In this document: one piece after another, positions 52,880 to 61,404 of the stretch
How positions within the stretch are numbered: position 1 is the stretch's first letter
Layout of the letters: every line of letters begins with the position of its first letter
Assembly: GCF_000426245.1 (NCBI RefSeq)
Contig: NZ_AUEZ01000042.1
Span: 1 to 64,000 of the forward strand
Direction of reading: 5' to 3'
Source: Bradyrhizobium sp. Ai1a-2
Lineage (GTDB): Bacteria > Pseudomonadota > Alphaproteobacteria > Rhizobiales > Xanthobacteraceae
DNA: 64,000 nt
Notes under the pieces: model-generated
What the model saw: only the letters and a program-made list of their open reading frames with translations
Databases searched by the model: none
Told to the model about the DNA's origin: nothing
Position numbers and translations under genes: made by a program

Positions 52880-54313
52880 TCACACCCGGTGGTAGATATC
52901 CTGCACCCGGACGATGTCGTCCTCCCCAAGATACGTGCCCGACTGTACCTCGATCAGGTTGAGCGGAACCTTGCCGGGATTTTCCAGGCGATGCATGCAG
53001 CCGAGTGGAACGAAGATCGATTCGTTCTCGCGGAGCAGCACCTCCTCGTCGTCGCGCGTGACGATCGCGGTGCCGTTCACCACCACCCAATGCTCGGCGC
53101 GGTGGAAATGTTTCTGCAGCGACAGCTTGGCGCCCGGATTGACGGTGATGCGCTTGACCTGGAAGCGGTCGCCGGCATGGATCGACGTGTAGTAACCCCA
53201 CGGACGGTGCACACTGTGGGTCTGCGTCGCGGCGCGATGGCCGTTGGCCTTCAGCCGCTCCACCAGCTTGCCGACGTCCTGGGCACGCTCCCGCTTTGTC
53301 ACCAGCACCACGTCGGGCGAGGCGGTGATGACGAGATCCTCGACGCCGAGGGCAGCGACCAGCGGGCCGTCTCCCCGCACATAGCAGCCGGAGGTGTCCT
53401 CGGCCACCGCATCGCCGATCACGACATTGCCGGATGCGTCCTTCTCGCCCATCGTCCATAGCGCCGACCAGCTTCCGACATCGCTCCAGTCAAAACCGGC
53501 CGGCACTACGACAGCCTTGTCGGTCTTCTCCATCACCGCGTAGTCGACGGAGATGGACGGACAGGACTCGAAGGCCTTCTCTTCCAGTCGCAGGAAATCG
53601 AGATCGCGCGTCGCGCCGGCCAGCGCCGCGCGGCAGGCTTCCAGGATGGCGGGCTCGTGCCGCGCCAGTTCATCGATGAAGGGGCGAGCGGGCAGCAGAA
53701 AGATTCCGCTGTTCCACAGATGATCCTTGCCGGCCAGCAAGCGCTCGGCGGTCACAACGTCCGGCTTCTCGACGAAGCCTGCGACTTTGCGGATTTCGGG
53801 AAGGTCGGCAACGCCGTCGCCCGTGCGGATGTAGCCATATCCGGTTGCAGGCCCGGTCGGCTTGAGGCCGAACAGCACAAATTGTCCGCGGCGCGCCGCC
53901 GGAAGCCCGCTCGCGATCGCGGCGCGGAACGCCGCGTGATCGCGGACCCAGTGATCGACCGGCGTCACCAGGATCACTGCGTCGGGATCGAACTCGCTGG
54001 CGAGGAGCGCCGCGATCGCCACTGCCGGGGCGGTATTTCGTCCGAACGGCTCCAGCACCATGGTTGGATTGGCGATGCCGGCCGCGCGCAACTGCTCGCC
54101 AATGGCAAAGCGATGCTCGGAATTGGCGATCACCATCGGATCGGCAAACAGCGACGGCTCCGTCACGCGGGTCGCCGTCTGCTGCAGCAGGGTCTTCTCG
54201 CCGAGAAGCGCGAGCAACTGCTTTGGCTGGTTCTCGCGCGACAGCGGCCACAGCCGCGAGCCGGTGCCGCCCGACAAAAGAACTGGGACTATGCGGCCGC
54301 GTGGCTGCAGCAT
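52880..54313 (-). CDS. manC: Mannose-1-phosphate guanylyltransferase / mannose-6-phosphate isomerase
   Basis: The 477-residue bifunctional enzyme makes GDP-mannose. The N-terminal nucleotidyltransferase has 'VLLSGGTGSRLWPLSRENQP' and 'VDYAVMEKTDKAVVV'. A C-terminal cupin-type isomerase domain (from about residue 370) carries 'SLQKHFHRAEHWVVVNGTA' and 'FVPLGCMHRLENPGKVPL'. Length is typical of ManC/AlgA. The polymer therefore probably contains mannose or a GDP-mannose-derived sugar such as fucose. It lies 73 bases upstream of the FkbM gene. Confidence 0.94.
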   Translation of the reverse strand: MLQPRGRIVPVLLSGGTGSRLWPLSRENQPKQLLALLGEKTLLQQTATRVTEPSLFADPMVIANSEHRFAIGEQLRAAGIANPTMVLEPFGRNTAPAVAIAALLASEFDPDAVILVTPVDHWVRDHAAFRAAIASGLPAARRGQFVLFGLKPTGPATGYGYIRTGDGVADLPEIRKVAGFVEKPDVVTAERLLAGKDHLWNSGIFLLPARPFIDELARHEPAILEACRAALAGATRDLDFLRLEEKAFESCPSISVDYAVMEKTDKAVVVPAGFDWSDVGSWSALWTMGEKDASGNVVIGDAVAEDTSGCYVRGDGPLVAALGVEDLVITASPDVVLVTKRERAQDVGKLVERLKANGHRAATQTHSVHRPWGYYTSIHAGDRFQVKRITVNPGAKLSLQKHFHRAEHWVVVNGTAIVTRDDEEVLLRENESIFVPLGCMHRLENPGKVPLNLIEVQSGTYLGEDDIVRVQDIYHRV

Positions 54314-54352
54314 CGTGTCGCTCCCTTTTTGTGATGCTTATATGTCGGCGGG

Positions 54353-55126
54353 CTAGAAGCCGCTGCCGGACAGGAATTCGCGGCGGACGGTGCGCACGAT
54401 GATCATGATGTCCATGCGCAGGGACCAGCGCTCGATGTAGTCGAGGTCGTAATCGATCCGCGAGATCGCGCGGCCGGCCTCAACCGTGCTTCCGCGGCAA
54501 CCGCTCACCTGCGCGAGACCGGTGATACCCGGCCGGGCGCTGTGGCGCTGGAAGTAATAGGGCACGAGGTCCTCATACGGCAGGTCGGCGGCCAGCATGC
54601 CCGGGACATGCGGACGCGGGCCGACAAGCGACATGTCGCCCTTGATGACATTGATCAATTGCGGGATTTCGTCGAGGCTCGTCTTGCGCAGGACCTTGCC
54701 GATCCCGGTCACCCGCGCATCGCCCTGGACCGTCTGCTTCACGCCGCGCACGTCACAGGCATCGGTCCGCATGGAGCGGAATTTGTAGATCTTGAAGCGC
54801 CGGTTTCGATAGCCGTACCGGTATTGGTGAAACAACACCGGTCCTCGCGACGTCAGCTTGATGCCGAAGGCGATCGCGATCAAGAGCGGCGCGAAGAACA
54901 AGAGCGCCGCGCTTGCAACCACGATATCGAAGATACGCTTTGCGATGGACGAGCCCGGCTCGGTGCGAATCGCGCCGCGGGGGCGCTTTGCGCGATACTT
55001 TGCACGATACGGGCTATATGAATTACTGCCGGCATATTCGACCGGCCGCATCGAGATGGTCGTCCGCTTGTTGCGGAGCGACCTGATACTATCCTGGTCG
55101 AAATTGGCTGTGACGATGGCGGCCAT
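54353..55126 (-). CDS. Undecaprenyl-phosphate sugar phosphotransferase (ExoY-like initiating transferase)
   Basis: The 257-residue membrane enzyme starts repeat-unit assembly by moving a sugar phosphate to undecaprenyl phosphate. It has one N-terminal membrane segment (about residues 64-88, 'RIFDIVVASAALLFFAPLLI'), 'SRGPVLFHQYRYGYRNRRFK', 'YKFRSM', 'KTSLDEIPQLINVIKGDMSL' and 'VGPRPHVPGM'. The N-terminal 60 residues are basic and low in complexity. It heads the leftward half of the polysaccharide locus, with a long AT-richer leader upstream. Confidence 0.92.
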   Translation of the reverse strand: MAAIVTANFDQDSIRSLRNKRTTISMRPVEYAGSNSYSPYRAKYRAKRPRGAIRTEPGSSIAKRIFDIVVASAALLFFAPLLIAIAFGIKLTSRGPVLFHQYRYGYRNRRFKIYKFRSMRTDACDVRGVKQTVQGDARVTGIGKVLRKTSLDEIPQLINVIKGDMSLVGPRPHVPGMLAADLPYEDLVPYYFQRHSARPGITGLAQVSGCRGSTVEAGRAISRIDYDLDYIERWSLRMDIMIIVRTVRREFLSGSGF

Positions 55127-55606
55127 TTGCTCTCGCTCTCTCTGTTGAACCCAAAGAGGTCACAAGCGCGACGCAGGCAGACCGTCACTGCCCATCTCGC
55201 GGGCATCTTCGCTATTGCGAATTTTCCTGCGTAGCAGAGACGCGCCTCGATCGCGCGGCCGTATACCTCTACGAACTCTTTGGGCGAAATGGGGCAGCAA
55301 AACGAAAATGTTGCGCGCCGTTTTGCATCGCGGCATCGTGATATTTGTGCGATGCAAAGAATCCGTTTTGTTCGGAAGCGCTTAGGTTCAGTTGCACGCA
55401 AATTGCGCTGCGTGTCTTTCGATGCAGCCATGCATTAACGCAAATCTGGAACCACGCGCGAATCAGATTCGATTCAGGAATCGCCGGAGACCCGCTACAT
55501 CAAGCACTTAATATATGCGATCATTTTTGAAGGATTTCTTTCACCGCATACTAAACGGCCATTCGTACTCTGCTCGCGGCGATCATTTCAATTGAAGGTT
55601 TTGCCG
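55127..55606. other. 480-base regulatory gap upstream of the sugar transferase
   Basis: No convincing gene was seen between the sugar transferase and the small membrane protein; short ORFs here lack family features. The region is AT-richer than its surroundings and should hold divergent promoters. It contains the inverted repeat 55322-55358. Confidence 0.55.
55322..55358. promoter_or_regulatory. Inverted repeat in the exopolysaccharide promoter region
   Basis: TTTGCATCGC (55322-55331) and GCGATGCAAA (55349-55358) are perfect 10-base complements with a 17-base spacer. It lies about 200 bases upstream of the sugar transferase start. It could be a regulator binding site or a leader hairpin; nothing else identifies it. 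Confidence 0.45.
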
Positions 55607-55825
55607 ATGATTGCGAGACGTCAATACGTTGAAACGGCCTTAACCAAGAAGCCGCTCGTCTCGGAAAAACTTTCCAGGGAGACGCCAATGATCGCAGCGT
55701 GTTTGTATCGCCCTGAAGTAAAAAGACTCGATCGAGTGGGACGAAAACTGCGGAACCGCATCATCCTGGCAAATGCGCTTGCCTGGATCGCGATCATTCT
55801 GCTCATCCGAATGATCGTCTCCTAG
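55607..55825 (+). CDS. Small predicted membrane protein, 72 residues
   Basis: The ORF from the ATG at 55607 encodes a basic N-terminal half and a single hydrophobic C-terminal helix ('IILANALAWIAIILLIRMIV', residues about 51-70), so it is probably a tail-anchored or bitopic inner-membrane protein. AAGG eight bases upstream supports the ATG; a TTG at 55592 is an alternative. I do not recognise a family. It is divergent from the sugar transferase and ends 88 bases before the phosphatase gene. Confidence 0.45.
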   Translation: MIARRQYVETALTKKPLVSEKLSRETPMIAACLYRPEVKRLDRVGRKLRNRIILANALAWIAIILLIRMIVS

Positions 55826-55912
55826 ACTTTATATATCTAGGGATGTCGGGGAATAGATGCGGCGGGGCCGCCGCCGATTGACCTCGTGACGGTTCCATGA
55901 TCGAAGCAGTCG

Positions 55913-56647
55913 ATGATGCGGCCGCCAGTTGCATATCCACACTACGTTGCACCTTCGGCTCCGGCAGACACGCGCATCTACGCGGTCGGCGACATTCACG
56001 GACGCGCCGACCTCCTCGCCGACACCATCGCGCGTATCGACGACGACATAAGCCGGCGGCCGATCCGCTATGTGCTCGAGATCTATCTCGGCGACTACAT
56101 CGACCGCGGCCCCGATTCCAAGACCGTGCTCGATCTGTTGGCAGTTCGCCTCGTCAGGCATCACGCAGTCTGCCTGCGTGGTAATCATGAAGAACTTTTG
56201 CAACACTTCCTTGACGATCCGGCTGTGTTCGCGCAGTGGCGGCGGCTCGGCGGGTTGCAGACGCTCGCCTCCTACGGCGTGGTTCCGCGCGACATGCCTG
56301 TCTCTGAGGTCAACCTGCAGCGGCGTTTCCTCAGCGTCTTCCCACGTGCGCATGTCCTGCTCCTGCAATGCCTGCGCGACAGCTTTACCTGCGGCGACTT
56401 CTTCTTTGCCCATGCCGGAGTACGTCCCAACGTTCCGATCGAGCAGCAGCATCCGGAGGACCTGCTCTGGATCCGCCAGGAGTTTCTCAACTCGGATGAG
56501 GATCACGGCAAATATGTCGTGCACGGCCACACCCCGGTCCCCCATCCCGACATCAGGCATAACCGCATCAATATCGACACCGGCGCTTGGCGAAGCGGGA
56601 CACTGACCTGCATCGCCATCGAGGGAACAACGATCCTGGTCCTGTGA
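55913..56647 (+). CDS. Calcineurin-like serine/threonine (or tyrosine) protein phosphatase
   Basis: The 244-residue metallophosphoesterase has the full motif set: 'YAVGDIHGRADLL', 'YLGDYIDRGPDSK', 'CLRGNHEELL', 'FFAHAGVRP' and 'VVHGHTPVPHPD'. These supply the Asp/His/Asn ligands of a di-metal site, as in PrpA/PrpE or lambda phosphatase. No low-molecular-weight tyrosine phosphatase (Wzb) is visible in the locus, so it may dephosphorylate the Wzc kinase at 59086-61404; that is inference. It lies just ahead of the wza-like gene. Confidence 0.87.
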   Translation: MMRPPVAYPHYVAPSAPADTRIYAVGDIHGRADLLADTIARIDDDISRRPIRYVLEIYLGDYIDRGPDSKTVLDLLAVRLVRHHAVCLRGNHEELLQHFLDDPAVFAQWRRLGGLQTLASYGVVPRDMPVSEVNLQRRFLSVFPRAHVLLLQCLRDSFTCGDFFFAHAGVRPNVPIEQQHPEDLLWIRQEFLNSDEDHGKYVVHGHTPVPHPDIRHNRINIDTGAWRSGTLTCIAIEGTTILVL

Positions 56648-56783
56648 CAAGAGCCGGTGCCATTAACGCTGCGCGACTATGGAACCGCGCGGAGCTGTCG
56701 CGGAACCGCCACCCACATTTTTTCGCCTTGTTTGCTCACCTATGATCCGCGCCGTTACTGACGACTTTCGTGGGGATGTAGTC

Positions 56784-57377
56784 ATGCAGCAACAATCAAT
56801 CCGTGCCGCCCGCGCGGCGGCACGCAATATTCTATTTGCGTTTGCTTTGGCGAGTATCGCGGGCTTCGCAACTTGCGCAGCGGCCCAAACAAACACCGGC
56901 TCGCAGGCGTTCTCGACGGGAACCTACGTGCTCGGTCCGAACGACAGGGTGCGCGTGAAGGTCTACGGGGAGCCTGACATCACCGGAGAGTATGAAATCG
57001 ATGCGAGTGGTCAGGTCTCGATTCCACTTGCAGGACGCATGAGGGCGGCCGGCATGACGACCAAGCAGTTGGAGCGCGCGATCACATCCGCGCTATCGAA
57101 GGATATCGTTCGTGATCCGAAGGTGAACGTCGAGATCGTCGCGTACAGGCCTTATTACATCCTCGGTGAGGTCAAGAAGGCCGGCGAGTATCCGTATCGG
57201 CTCGGTCTGACCGTGATGGATGCGGTCGCCAGCGCCGGCGGATTCACCTATCGCGCCAATGAGGGCAAGGTCTATTTGCGTCGATCGGGCAGTACAGCGG
57301 AAGAGATTTACCCGCTTGACGCGCCGATCCTGGTGTTTCCCGGCGACAACATCCGGATTCCCGAGCGCTACTTCTGA
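56784..57377 (+). CDS. Polysaccharide export protein, Wza/ExoF-like
   Basis: The 197-residue protein has a signal sequence (hydrophobic residues 14-30; 'FATCAAAQ' is not a good lipobox). A poly-export domain ('YVLGPNDRVRVKVYGEPDIT', 'VSIPLAGRMRAAGMTTKQLE') and a SLBB domain ('YYILGEVKKAGEYPYRLGLT') follow. It is shorter than E. coli Wza and ends after one SLBB, as in rhizobial forms, so the outer-membrane passage may be completed by the beta-barrel protein next door. The ATG at 56784 (MQQQSIRAAR) is chosen because it opens directly into the signal peptide. Confidence 0.9.
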   Translation: MQQQSIRAARAAARNILFAFALASIAGFATCAAAQTNTGSQAFSTGTYVLGPNDRVRVKVYGEPDITGEYEIDASGQVSIPLAGRMRAAGMTTKQLERAITSALSKDIVRDPKVNVEIVAYRPYYILGEVKKAGEYPYRLGLTVMDAVASAGGFTYRANEGKVYLRRSGSTAEEIYPLDAPILVFPGDNIRIPERYF

Positions 57378-57677
57378 GTGGCTCGTTCGACGGAGCAATC
57401 TCGTTCGCAAATCACGGGCGTAAACATTACGTCATGCCCGCTGCCATAGTGTCGTCGATTTGCGGTGAGTATTATTTTGCAATGCAGAAAACTTTTTCCC
57501 GCGACGCACGTTAATGCGCGGGGAGATGTTCTCTGATTGAACCAGCAATGCTCCGTAGTGCGCGCGTAATAAGTGCATGGACTGTGATGTCGATGCGCAG
57601 TCCGCGGTGAATTTGTGAGCACGGGCAACCGAGCCTCAAGACTTCACCGCCTCCAGAGTTCCCGCAAGGGATGGATT
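57378..57677. other. Intergenic region between wza-like and beta-barrel genes
   Basis: These 300 bases are AT-richer than the genes around them. No gene, repeat family member or clear terminator was recognised. They probably contain a separate promoter for the beta-barrel/wzc/wzy/glycosyltransferase operon. Confidence 0.5.
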
Positions 57678-59105
57678 ATGGAACGCACGACTGCATTTGG
57701 CTGGTTGAACGTGATTGGAACGAGCGGGCTGCAAACCCGTTCGGTCGTCGCGTTCGGTCGCCGCGGACTGAAGATCGTGCCCGCGCCGGTGACTGCGATT
57801 GTTCTTGGACTCGGATCGCCGGCCGATGCGCAGGTGCTCCCCTGGCCAAATGAGGAGGTGGCGCCGCCATGGAACACGCAACAAATCTTCGAGCCGACCC
57901 CGCTGCCCAAGCTGACTGATCCTGACACCCGTGAAAACTTACCGCCGGAGGACACGCCCGTGAGAGGCCGCCTGCAGCCTGGCTATGAGCCTGTGGGCAT
58001 TCGTTCGGGCTCCTGGATGTTCAATCCGTCGCTGATCACCGGCGGATTCTTCGACAGCAACGTGTTCGCGTCGAATACTGACATCCGCAGCGACGTCGCG
58101 GCGGTGGTCGAGCCGCAGTTGCGCGCCCATAGCCTGTGGGAGCGGCACGGCCTCGACCTCAAGCTCGACGCCCAGGAGACGGTCTACAAGCAGAACTCCA
58201 GCCTCAACCAGACCAATGCCAGCCTGAAGGGCAATGGCTGGATCGACATCGCTCATGACATGGCGCTGCTGGGCAGCTTCCAGGTCGCGCATCTCAACGA
58301 GGGCGTCGGCTCGCTGAGTTCGCCCGCCAACGCCATCGCACCGACACCTTATAACTGGTACTCGGGCGATCTGACCTTTCGCAAGGAATTCAACCGGCTG
58401 ACCACCTCTGTCGGCTTCGGCACCGATTCCTACGACTACGGCACGACCGTCTCGCAGGACGGCAGGACCATCAACCAGGACGCCCGCGACGGTCAGATCT
58501 ACTCGCTCCATAGCCGGATCGACTATGCGTTTTCCGAGACCCTTGGCTGGTTCGGCAGCGCCGAGGGCAATGTGCGTGACCTCCGCGGCCAGCCTCTCCA
58601 GCCGCTGAGCTCCCAGGGCTATCGTGCGCTCACCGGCGTCACCCTCGGACTGGCGCGCCTGATCACCGGCGAAATCGGCTTCGGCTACGTGCAGCAACGC
58701 TTCGTCGATCCGACCATCGGCACGATCGAAGGCCCGACCTATCGCGCCCGACTGACATGGAGTCCGACGCGGATGATCGACGTTCACTTCAACGCCGAGC
58801 AGATCGTCACGGAGACTTCCGTCACCAGTTCGACTGGCGTGCTCGCCAACGCCGTGCAGTTCGGGCTGGACTATGAGTTCCGTCGCAACGTCGTCGTTTC
58901 GTTCTACGGCGGCTATGAGAACGACCGCTTCTTCGGGCAGCCGCGCAGGGATCAGGTCGCCACTTCCGATGCCCGCGTCAAATATCTGCTGAATCGCTTT
59001 GCCGCGATCGCGGTCTATTACCGCTTCACGTCACGCGAAAGCAACATCCCGACTTTCAGCTACGACAAACACCTGGTGGGATTGAATGTTACAACGCAGT
59101 TCTGA
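57678..59105 (+). CDS. Outer-membrane beta-barrel protein of the polysaccharide locus
   Basis: The 475-residue protein has a signal-like N-terminus ('PVTAIVLGLGSPADAQ'), a Pro-rich segment, then alternating beta-strands rich in Tyr/Phe. It ends 'KHLVGLNVTTQF', a terminal aromatic residue typical of outer-membrane barrels. It fits the BBP2-type barrels found in exopolysaccharide loci, which are thought to give the polymer an outer-membrane pore. ATG at 57678 follows CAAGGG; an earlier in-frame start at 57615 adds 21 residues. It overlaps wzc by 20 bases. Confidence 0.87.
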   Translation: MERTTAFGWLNVIGTSGLQTRSVVAFGRRGLKIVPAPVTAIVLGLGSPADAQVLPWPNEEVAPPWNTQQIFEPTPLPKLTDPDTRENLPPEDTPVRGRLQPGYEPVGIRSGSWMFNPSLITGGFFDSNVFASNTDIRSDVAAVVEPQLRAHSLWERHGLDLKLDAQETVYKQNSSLNQTNASLKGNGWIDIAHDMALLGSFQVAHLNEGVGSLSSPANAIAPTPYNWYSGDLTFRKEFNRLTTSVGFGTDSYDYGTTVSQDGRTINQDARDGQIYSLHSRIDYAFSETLGWFGSAEGNVRDLRGQPLQPLSSQGYRALTGVTLGLARLITGEIGFGYVQQRFVDPTIGTIEGPTYRARLTWSPTRMIDVHFNAEQIVTETSVTSSTGVLANAVQFGLDYEFRRNVVVSFYGGYENDRFFGQPRRDQVATSDARVKYLLNRFAAIAVYYRFTSRESNIPTFSYDKHLVGLNVTTQF

Positions 59106-61404
59106 GCACCTCGCTCGCCCCCCGGAACAAGCCAATGAACCTGCTGCGAGCCGCTGGCAGGCGCCGACCGTCGATCTGCGCGAGATGGGGCGGATCCTGC
59201 GCCGCCGCTACAAGCTCGCCATCCTGCCCGCTGTGGTATTGGTCGCGCTCGGACTGACCTATTGTCTCCTGGCCACGACATTATATACGGCGACCGCGAC
59301 CGTGCTGGTCGATCCTCGCCGGGCCGCGGCCGTCGAGACCAACAGCCAGACCGCGCTTTCGAACTACGGCACCGATGACGCAACCATCGAAAGCCAGTCA
59401 TTGCTGATCCAGTCGCTCGCGATCCTGGACCGCGTGGTCCGCAAGCTGAAACTGACGGAAGACGCGGAATTCATCCCGACACCCGGCCTGCTCGATCCGA
59501 TCAAGCGGCTATTCGCCTCGGCCGCTCCCGAGGGTGCCGCGGACCCGCAAAGCGCCGCGCGCGCGCGTTCGATCGAAATTCTGCAGAAGCGCATGAAGGT
59601 GGCGCGGCAGGGGACGACCTTCCTGGTCGACATCAATGTCAGCTCGGAATCGCCGACGAAGGCCGCCGTTATCGCCAACGCGGTCGCGGACGCCTATTTC
59701 GAGGACCAGGTCCGCGCCAAGAACGACGCGACCCGCATCGCCGCCAACTGGCTCGGCGGCCAGATCAACGATCTCAAGTCGAGGGTCGTCGCCTCCGAAA
59801 AAGCGGTCGAGGATTTCCGATCCGCCAACAATCTGACGGTTTCGCAGGGCGTGACCGTCAACGACCAGCAGATCACCGATCTCAACAACAAGCTGATCGC
59901 CGCGCGGGTGCAGACCGCGGAGGCGCGCGCGAAATACGACCAGGTGCAACAGATCGCCAAATCGGGTGGTGACCCCGGCGGCATCAATGCGGTGGTTTCG
60001 TCGGACATGATCACGAAGTTGCGCACGCAATATGCCGACATCGCCAAGAACGAGGCAGATCTCTCCAGCAAATACGGCTCTCGGCATCCCCTCGTCACCA
60101 ATGTGCGCGCACAGCTCAAGGACACCCAGCGGCTGATCAACGAGGAAATCAAGCGCATCCTCGAGAGCACCAAGCACGATTACGACGTGGCGCTCTCCCG
60201 CGAGAACTCGCTGAGCCAGAGCCTGGAGCAGCTGCAGAACGTATCCAATACGTCGAGCCAGGCGCAGGTGCGGCTGCACGAGTTGCAGCGCGAGGCCGAA
60301 GCCAACCGCACTCTTTATGAATCCTATCTGGCGCGCTCGAAGGAGACGACGTCGCAGGAAAGCCTGGAACTGCCGGACTCGCGGGTGGTGGCCAAGGCCG
60401 GCGTTCCGATCCGTCCGTCCTCGCCGAAGACCATGCTGATCCTTGGCCTTGCCGGCATGCTCGGCCTCGGCTTGGGCAGCGTGCTCGCCTTTGGCGCCGA
60501 CTATCTCGATGGCCGGATCAAGACGCTGGAACAGGCGGAATCGATATCGGGTGTGCCGGCGCTGGCTGCGGTGCCGTTGATCGGCACAAGAGAACTTGCA
60601 GGCTTGGCGCGACGACGCGGACGGAGCGAACTCGACAATCATGACCCGAGAACGGTCAAGCTGTTGCCCGCCGCCTTGCAGCCGCCACTGATGCGCTATG
60701 CGATCGACGAGCCCGCCACATTCTTCGCCGAAGCTATTCGCTCGGTGCGGCTGGCGCTTCAACGGACGATGCGGCTGCAGCCGGTCCGGGTCGTGCTCGT
60801 CACCTCCGCCCTCGACAGCGAAGGCAAGACCACGCTCGCCGGCAATCTGGCGCAGTCGCTGGCGACGTTGGGTATCCGCACGCTCCTGATCGACGGCGAT
60901 CTCCGCAACCCGCAGCTCACCCGCTCGCTCTGTCCGCGCGCCGACGTCGGACTGTTGGACGTGGCCCTGGGACGCGCGACCATCGATCAGGCCATCCTGA
61001 CCGATGAAAGCACCGGCCTGTCGGTCCTGCCGTCGACCACGGTCAAGCAGGCCGAGATCATCACCGAGTTGATGTTCTCCGAACGCATCGTCGATGTGCT
61101 CGATCATCTGCGTCATCGCTACGAGTTGATCATCGTCGACTCGCCGCCGCTGGTGCCGCTGGTCGACGGCCGAGCGCTGGCGGAGCTTGCCGACCGCATC
61201 ATCCTGGCGCTGGCCTGGGATCAGACCCCGCGCGAGGTCTTGACCCACACCATCGACCTGTTGTCGCCGGTCTCCGATCGCATCCTCGGCACCGTGCTGA
61301 CCCGGGTCGATCTCAGCCGCCTGCAGTTCTACGACTACTACCGCAGCTCCGCCTATCTCAAGCCATACGCAACCGCGAGCCTCCGCCCCGGAGCGGCGCG
61401 GTGA
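59086..61404 (+). CDS. Wzc-like polysaccharide co-polymerase with tyrosine autokinase domain
   Basis: The 772-residue inner-membrane protein has a Wzz domain with membrane segments at about residues 43-64 and 446-468, a long periplasmic coiled coil between them, and 'PIRPSSPKTMLILGLAGM' at the second. A C-terminal BY-kinase follows: Walker A 'TSALDSEGKTTLAGNLAQSL', Walker A' 'LLIDGDLRNPQ' and Walker B 'LIIVDSPPLVPLVDG'. A C-terminal tyrosine cluster is present ('YDYYRSSAYLKPY'). It controls chain length and export through phosphorylation cycles. It overlaps the upstream barrel gene by 20 bases and wzy by four. Confidence 0.92.
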   Translation: MLQRSSEHLARPPEQANEPAASRWQAPTVDLREMGRILRRRYKLAILPAVVLVALGLTYCLLATTLYTATATVLVDPRRAAAVETNSQTALSNYGTDDATIESQSLLIQSLAILDRVVRKLKLTEDAEFIPTPGLLDPIKRLFASAAPEGAADPQSAARARSIEILQKRMKVARQGTTFLVDINVSSESPTKAAVIANAVADAYFEDQVRAKNDATRIAANWLGGQINDLKSRVVASEKAVEDFRSANNLTVSQGVTVNDQQITDLNNKLIAARVQTAEARAKYDQVQQIAKSGGDPGGINAVVSSDMITKLRTQYADIAKNEADLSSKYGSRHPLVTNVRAQLKDTQRLINEEIKRILESTKHDYDVALSRENSLSQSLEQLQNVSNTSSQAQVRLHELQREAEANRTLYESYLARSKETTSQESLELPDSRVVAKAGVPIRPSSPKTMLILGLAGMLGLGLGSVLAFGADYLDGRIKTLEQAESISGVPALAAVPLIGTRELAGLARRRGRSELDNHDPRTVKLLPAALQPPLMRYAIDEPATFFAEAIRSVRLALQRTMRLQPVRVVLVTSALDSEGKTTLAGNLAQSLATLGIRTLLIDGDLRNPQLTRSLCPRADVGLLDVALGRATIDQAILTDESTGLSVLPSTTVKQAEIITELMFSERIVDVLDHLRHRYELIIVDSPPLVPLVDGRALAELADRIILALAWDQTPREVLTHTIDLLSPVSDRILGTVLTRVDLSRLQFYDYYRSSAYLKPYATASLRPGAAR

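Noticed and set aside
57498-57523. Stem CCCGCG...CGCGGG downstream of the wza-like gene as a terminator
   Set aside because: The pairing is short and neither strand has a T-tract after the stem.
59509-61248. Minus-strand open frame inside wzc (579 codons)
   Set aside because: No motif, and fully opposite a well-defined BY-kinase gene; codon bias of the sense gene explains the lack of stops.
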